Shown: piece by piece, positions 60,423-64,000 of the stretch | How positions within the stretch are numbered: the first letter of the stretch is position 1 | Layout: each line of letters starts with the position of its first letter | Translations under genes and position numbers: made by a program | From: Microcaldota archaeon | GTDB lineage: Archaea; Micrarchaeota; Micrarchaeia; Micrarchaeales; CABMGC01 | Length of the DNA stretch: 64,000 bases | Assembly (NCBI GenBank): GCA_028867135.1 | Contig: JAGWGW010000002.1 | Span: 1-64,000 of the forward strand | Direction of reading: 5' to 3' | Notes under the pieces: model-generated | What the model was told of the DNA's origin: nothing | The model's input: only the letters and a program-made list of their open reading frames with translations | Databases searched by the model: none

Positions 60423-61330
60423 CTCCCTATTGTCTTATCGTATTTCTTTAGGACTGAAGGTATCATATCTATTACGTCAGATGCGATGACATGGTTTCCC
60501 TTCGCCTCGAACAGCAGGTCCCCTATCCTGCCATGAAGGTATGCTCCTGCGACAGCGGCCTCGTAGACGGGTGCTCCTGCAGAGGCGAAAGCCGCTATCA
60601 TCCCCGACAGCACGTCGCCGGTGCCCATCGTCGCCAGCGCAGCTGCCTTCGGTATGCTTACCTTGGCCCTTGTGCCGTCTGTTATTATTGTGTAATGGCC
60701 TTTTAGCAGGACGTTTGCGTTGAGCTTCCTTGACACCGTCATCGCTTTTGCAGCCCTGTCCTTTATATCGGTCTTTGATACAGTCAATCCTGAGAGCCTC
60801 AGGAATTCCTTCTCGTGGGGAGTTATAACGACGTCCTTCGAGAGCTTCCTGCCTTTCACGGACCCTATCGCATCCGCATCCACGATCATCTTCTTGCCTT
60901 TTGCCATTCCGTGCTTTATTATGCTATAAGCTGCCCTGAGCGCTGCGCTCTTCCTTCCTATCCCCATCCCTATGGCTATCGCGTCAGACTTCTCTATCTC
61001 CCTCTTTATGGCGCTGTTGAAGACTATCGACTTGCTGCCCAGCGCGTTGACGACCATGTTTGGCGAGAAGCCCCTCGTGAGCGCCAGTATGTCCCTTGGG
61101 ACATATGTCTTCGCATAGCCCGATGCAGTCCTCAGCGCGGCAAGGGAGTTGTATGCAGCTTTGGATGCGAGGACAGGAGCGCCGTAGAGCCTGTCGCTTC
61201 CGCCTATCACAAGCACAATGCCCCTCGTAGCCTTGTCTGAGAATACACTCCTTGGTGCAGATGCGAGCGAGAGATCCGCCTCGCTCGCAAGATCCACCTT
61301 TACCTCGCTGTTTTTAACGTCGTCAGGCAT
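60419..61330 (-). CDS. nnrD: ADP-dependent NAD(P)H-hydrate dehydratase
   Basis: Repairs hydrated NAD(P)H. 303 residues; only the C-terminal (YjeF-C, ribokinase-like) domain is present, the N-terminal epimerase domain of bifunctional enzymes is missing. RGIVLVIGGSDRLYGAPVLA, VITPHEKEFLRLSG and the anion-hole motif AALATMGTGDVLSGMIAAFA are intact. ATG 61330 (MPDDVKN) is used because the longer frame runs through the promoter (TATTAAAAGTG on the minus strand near 61345-61356). Confidence 0.9.
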   Translation of the reverse strand: MPDDVKNSEVKVDLASEADLSLASAPRSVFSDKATRGIVLVIGGSDRLYGAPVLASKAAYNSLAALRTASGYAKTYVPRDILALTRGFSPNMVVNALGSKSIVFNSAIKREIEKSDAIAIGMGIGRKSAALRAAYSIIKHGMAKGKKMIVDADAIGSVKGRKLSKDVVITPHEKEFLRLSGLTVSKTDIKDRAAKAMTVSRKLNANVLLKGHYTIITDGTRAKVSIPKAAALATMGTGDVLSGMIAAFASAGAPVYEAAVAGAYLHGRIGDLLFEAKGNHVIASDVIDMIPSVLKKYDKTIGR

Positions 61331-61369
61331 CTTACAAACACTTTTAATACTTTGATTTCTATATCTTAA

Positions 61370-61381
61370 CGCATATATTAA
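61370..61381 (+). promoter_or_regulatory. TATA box for the AbrB-like gene
   Basis: GCATATATTAAAAG is a strong TATA. The expected transcription start 25-28 bases downstream falls at about 61400-61403, which coincides with the proposed ATA start at 61402, so the mRNA would be leaderless. Confidence 0.55.
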
Positions 61382-61401
61382 AAGCTCCTGTCGGTGTTTC
61401 C

Positions 61402-62283
61402 ATATCAAAAATTTATAAGCAGAAGGACAAGCTGATCGTGTACCTGCCGTTCGAGGTAATAGGCGCTCTCAAGCTCAAGGAGAACGACGAGGTCGACTTC
61501 ATCAGGCTCAACCCGAACTCGTTCGCGTTTGCGAAGAAGTCGGACATAGCGACTTTGTTGGTAGGGGGAACGAGGGCCAGGCAGGAGGCTGCGCAGGAGC
61601 AGAGGCCCGAGGCAAGAGCTGCCACGCAGCAGGTAACTGTATCGGATGCGGAGCTTTCAGTGCTCAAGAAGCTCGATACGCTCAGGTACATGAACAGGAC
61701 CCCCGAGAACGTGGGCAGGATACTTAATGAGAACGAGAAGGCGACGCTGAAGCAGCTCCTGGACAAGAAAAGGGTCACGCTGTTCAAGACAAACAAGGGC
61801 GCGCAGCTGTACAGCATACCAAAGAGCATCTACGATTCGTTCCTCATGAGGAAGAAACAGCAGGCGAAGCCTGAAGAGAGCATGAAGGAGAGCAAGGTCG
61901 TGAAGCAGTACACCTACATGCTGAAGAAGAAGCCGGAGAGCGCGCAGGACCTGAACGTGAGGGCGCTGGAGCAGAACGGCTTCGTCGTGGTTCCGACCGA
62001 GGGAGAGGCATCGACCCTTTCGCTCGCATTGGAGGAGTCGATAAGGCAGGGCCTGGTGCTGGGCACAAGGGCCTTCAACAAGAAGTTCTACGTGGTGCTC
62101 AGGGCGTTTTTCGAAAGGTACAGCGGCCAGGTCATAAAGGAGCTCAGGGAAGGGTCGAGCAAGGTCAGCGAGATTGCTGACAACATGGGTTTGGACGAGG
62201 ATGGGGTAAGGGGCATACTGTACCTTTTGTCCGAGAACGGAGATGTCAGCGAGAAGAAGAGAGACACATTTACCCTTGCCTAG
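61402..62283 (+). CDS. AbrB-like N-terminal, winged-helix C-terminal protein, apparent AUA start
   Basis: 293 residues from ATA 61402; the first conventional start is GTG 61438. The extra residues complete an AbrB/SpoVT-like swapped-hairpin: (M)SKIYKQKDKLIVYLPFEV then LKLKENDEVDFIRL. A long charged middle follows, and the end is a winged helix (YSGQVIKELREGSSKVSEIA, DEDGVRGILYLLSENGDVSE). It is probably a DNA-binding regulator. With a TATA at 61370-61381 the ATA lies at the predicted transcription start. It ends 4 bases into the convergent Sec61-beta gene. Function unknown. Confidence 0.72.
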   Translation: MSKIYKQKDKLIVYLPFEVIGALKLKENDEVDFIRLNPNSFAFAKKSDIATLLVGGTRARQEAAQEQRPEARAATQQVTVSDAELSVLKKLDTLRYMNRTPENVGRILNENEKATLKQLLDKKRVTLFKTNKGAQLYSIPKSIYDSFLMRKKQQAKPEESMKESKVVKQYTYMLKKKPESAQDLNVRALEQNGFVVVPTEGEASTLSLALEESIRQGLVLGTRAFNKKFYVVLRAFFERYSGQVIKELREGSSKVSEIADNMGLDEDGVRGILYLLSENGDVSEKKRDTFTLA

Positions 62284-62429
62284 ACCACGAAGTGATTGAA
62301 GATTATCACAAGGACCGCAAAGATCACTACCGCTATCAGTACCACTCTCGGATTCAGCGACGGCCCTCTTTCGGGAGCGTCGTAGAAGCTCAGTATCCCT
62401 GCCTGCGACTGCGGCGTTGACAATGCCAT
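62280..62429 (-). CDS. preprotein translocase subunit Sec61-beta
   Basis: 49 residues, typical of archaeal Sec61-beta (SecG in older archaeal naming). MALSTPQSQAGILSFYDAPE then RGPSLNPRVVLIAVVIFAVL: a polar cytoplasmic head with the G-(I/L)-(M/L)-x-F/Y-(Y/F)-(E/D) motif, the conserved P-x-x-V before one C-terminal membrane helix, ending IIFNHFVV. It forms the SecYE-beta translocon. The gene is tiny and easily missed. It converges on the AbrB-like gene with a 4-base overlap and is divergent from the methyltransferase. Confidence 0.88.
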   Translation of the reverse strand: MALSTPQSQAGILSFYDAPERGPSLNPRVVLIAVVIFAVLVIIFNHFVV

Positions 62430-62476
62430 AATATCACTTCTGCATTAATTTATTTAACGTTTCCATATGGTATCGT

Positions 62477-63073
62477 ATGGGAAGGTATTATCTCAAAAAC
62501 GAGGAGGCCTTCGGGCCAATCACCGCAAGGCTCTATTCCATATTCACAAGGATGGGCAGGATAACCGATTTCTACAGGTTCGTCGTGAACGACATAAGGA
62601 AAAGCAGGGCAAAGAGGATACTTGACATAGGGACGGGCCCCGGAAGGATACCGATGCTGATATACGAAGCGAAGAAAAGGAGGGTTTATGCGATTGATCC
62701 CTCGCCTGCAATGGTAGGCATAGCAAAAAGGAATGCGATGAAGATGGGTTATGACATAGACGTAAGGCTTGGCTCGAGCAGGAGCATACCTTTCAGCTCG
62801 AAATTCGACCTGATAATCGCGACAATATCCTTCCACCATTGGGCCGAGAAAGCGACATCGATGGCACACATAAAGGAACATCTTGCGAAGAACGGTGAGT
62901 TCAGAATCTACGAATTCAAGATGCATGGAAGCTTTGCTCATAGGATACTCGTAGGCATGCATTCGCTGGACCCTGATGAACTGAAAGAGGCTGCAAAGAA
63001 TTCCGGAATGAAGGTGAAGGACATAAAGGAGAAGGACACAATGTTAAGGGTATCACTGGTGCGGGGCAATTAG
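62477..63073 (+). CDS. class I SAM-dependent methyltransferase
   Basis: 198 residues. Motif I is RILDIGTGPGRIPMLIYEAK, motif II has VYAIDPSPAMVGIAKRNAMK, and FDLIIATISFHHWAEKA is the UbiE/Methyltransf_11-type motif IV. Substrate unknown; possibilities include lipids and small molecules. Divergent from Sec61-beta with an AT-rich promoter (TTAATTTATTTAAC near 62444-62458), and followed after 48 bases by the second LamG pilin gene. Confidence 0.88.
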   Translation: MGRYYLKNEEAFGPITARLYSIFTRMGRITDFYRFVVNDIRKSRAKRILDIGTGPGRIPMLIYEAKKRRVYAIDPSPAMVGIAKRNAMKMGYDIDVRLGSSRSIPFSSKFDLIIATISFHHWAEKATSMAHIKEHLAKNGEFRIYEFKMHGSFAHRILVGMHSLDPDELKEAAKNSGMKVKDIKEKDTMLRVSLVRGN

Positions 63074-63121
63074 CAGATGCTGATTCAAAAGCAATAAATA
63101 GAGTTGACTTGTAATTGTCTT

Positions 63122-63901
63122 ATGCGTAAATCACAGTCCGCGATGGAGTACCTGATGACGTATGGATGGGCGATACTCGCAATCGCGATTGTCATGGTCT
63201 CCCTTTATAGTCTTGGAATATTTAATCTGGGAAACCTGAAACCTACAGCGTTGCCTGGCTCGTGCCAGGTGATAAGGACTGCTGCGCAGACGAGCCTCGC
63301 TGGCCAGTGCAGCAACATGATTCCCAAGTATGTTGCATACTTTACTGGCAGTACAGCCTATGTAAGCGTACCTTCCAATTCAAACTTGAATCTTAACTCT
63401 GCGACCTTTAGTTTCTGGCTTTATCCTATCATCATATCCGCGGCTGACATTATAGAAAGAGGTGTTGGATCTGGCGCTTTTCAGCAATATTACATTAGAT
63501 ATACCTCGTCTACGCAATTCCAATGCGTTCTCGACAACGGGGTGAGATTTTATAGCATTACGGCAACTGATGCAAGCTTAGGAATAACAGCCAATAGGTG
63601 GAATCATATAGCATGTGTCGTGAACGATACCGGAAACATGGCATACTTATACGTTAACGGTATCCTGAAGGCCAGTGCATCTCCAACGTCATCGTCAACT
63701 TCGAAAGGCAGTAGCCTTTTGTATATAGGTGGCTACTCATGGGACGGCTATTCAAAAGGATACATGGCAGATGCCCAGATCTACAATGCATCACTTGATA
63801 ACGTAACAGTAAATTTGCTTTATAAGGAGGGTATTGGGGGGGGCGCCGACCAATCTGCAGCACCTTGTAGGGTGGTGGCCATTGAATGGCGATGCGAATG
63901 A
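63122..63901 (+). CDS. type IV pilin-like LamG protein (copy B), frame broken at a G8 tract
   Basis: As written the frame gives 259 residues. RKSQSAMEYLMTYGWAILAI and the next 55 residues nearly match copy A at 47859; the LamG centre differs (ATFSFWLYPI, NHIACVVNDTGNMAYLYVNG, ADAQIYNASLDNVTVNLLYK). After KEGIGGG the frame runs off into ADQSAAPCRVVAIEWRCE. With one G fewer in the G8 run (63836-63843) it continues as GIGGAPTNLQHLVGWWPLNG and on to a stop at 63987-63989, restoring the copy A ending. This may be phase variation, a recent mutation or a sequencing error. ATG 63122 follows a TATA near 63090-63100. Confidence 0.8.
   Translation: MRKSQSAMEYLMTYGWAILAIAIVMVSLYSLGIFNLGNLKPTALPGSCQVIRTAAQTSLAGQCSNMIPKYVAYFTGSTAYVSVPSNSNLNLNSATFSFWLYPIIISAADIIERGVGSGAFQQYYIRYTSSTQFQCVLDNGVRFYSITATDASLGITANRWNHIACVVNDTGNMAYLYVNGILKASASPTSSSTSKGSSLLYIGGYSWDGYSKGYMADAQIYNASLDNVTVNLLYKEGIGGGADQSAAPCRVVAIEWRCE
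63836..63843 (+). repeat. G8 homopolymer inside the LamG pilin gene
   Basis: Eight consecutive G residues fall exactly where the reading frame departs from that of its paralogue. Seven (or four, or ten) would restore the conserved C-terminus. Confidence 0.85.
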
Positions 63902-63989
63902 TTATTCAGGAAACAACAACCAAGGAACAGCAACCAGCGTAATCTGGAACGCGAATTGGCAGGGCAACTACACTGCTCCAGCTTCGTAG
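63844..63989 (+). other. out-of-frame conserved C-terminal segment of the LamG pilin gene
   Basis: In the alternate frame this stretch encodes APTNLQHLVGWWPLNGDAND, then YSGNNNQGTATSVIWNANWQ and ends in NYTAPAS followed by TAG at 63987. It aligns with the end of copy A (VGWWPLNGNANDYSGNNNQG, NWQSGYTSPAS), so it was coding very recently. Confidence 0.85.
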
Positions 63990-64000
63990 CGGAGGGTCAG

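Noticed and set aside
1..64000. CRISPR arrays, insertion sequences, rRNA genes, replication origin, integrase or toxin-antitoxin genes
   Set aside because: I looked for regular spaced repeats, transposase motifs, terminal inverted repeats and rRNA signatures and saw none. The window reads as compact core genome with surface-protein genes.

Overview
The window is archaeal chromosome, most likely from a DPANN lineage close to Micrarchaeota (ARMAN-2-like). The domain is clear: aCPSF1/FttA with KH domains, a 20S proteasome beta subunit, Rpb4, eL21, eS26, aEF1-beta, Sec61-beta, DUF655, DUF2070, FtsZ, TBP-type promoters, class III (prepilin) signal peptides and tRNAs with bulge-helix-bulge introns. 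The lineage is inferred from compact operons, heavy AGG/ATA codon use and many small or divergent versions of core genes; I could not run a phylogeny. Coding density is very high: no stretch over about 300 bases lacks a gene, and I see no CRISPR array, insertion sequence, rRNA or replication origin.

Layout. 1-2.1 kb: an AT-rich, two-HTH Lrp-like regulator and two tiny genes. 2.2-11.2 kb: a nearly complete pyrimidine block (pyrG; pyrF-pyrE-pyrD facing pyrB-pyrI-pyrC) with a glycosyltransferase and a flippase inserted. carAB is not in the window. 11.3-22.2 kb: a GT-C-like membrane enzyme, TRAM protein, proteasome beta, aCPSF1, a TPR-like protein, a hydrolase, a 2-hydroxyacid dehydrogenase, a zinc alcohol dehydrogenase, HIT protein, tRNA-Asp (two introns) and tRNA-Tyr (one). 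22.3-30 kb: a membrane-anchored double AAA+ ATPase overlapping an orphan NuoM-like subunit, then an opposite-strand lipid-carrier operon (UppS, DUF2070, dolichol-kinase-like). 30-35.2 kb: apt, dedA, a single-repeat TBP, eL21, DUF655, Rpb4, MoxR. 35.2-39.9 kb: a DDAH-like amidinohydrolase with argG and argH. 39.9-44 kb: tRNA-Arg(CCT) with two introns, a cysteine-less thioredoxin-like membrane protein, an RNase-H-fold protein, a surface protein, tRNA-Arg(GCG), a zinc-ribbon protein and aEF1-beta. 44.1-52.6 kb: Rad50, FtsZ, a LamG pilin-like protein, PolX, glutamate dehydrogenase and an HTH regulator. 52.6-64 kb: an RpiB-like protein, eS26, B-box and GT-C membrane proteins, two pilins, ArgS, an HD hydrolase, NnrD, an AbrB-like protein, Sec61-beta, a methyltransferase and a second LamG pilin-like gene broken at a G8 tract.

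How it fits together: the block supports de novo pyrimidine synthesis from carbamoyl phosphate, arginine formation from citrulline, and a cell-surface programme (polyprenyl carrier synthesis and phosphorylation, GT2 and GT-C glycosyltransferases, a flippase, pilins, LamG pilin-like adhesins and Thr-rich surface proteins). The points most worth checking are the 108-residue single-repeat TBP, tRNA introns at non-canonical sites (variable loop, T-loop), two genes that seem to start at AUA, and the LamG pilin pair with conserved ends, divergent centres and a homopolymer frameshift.
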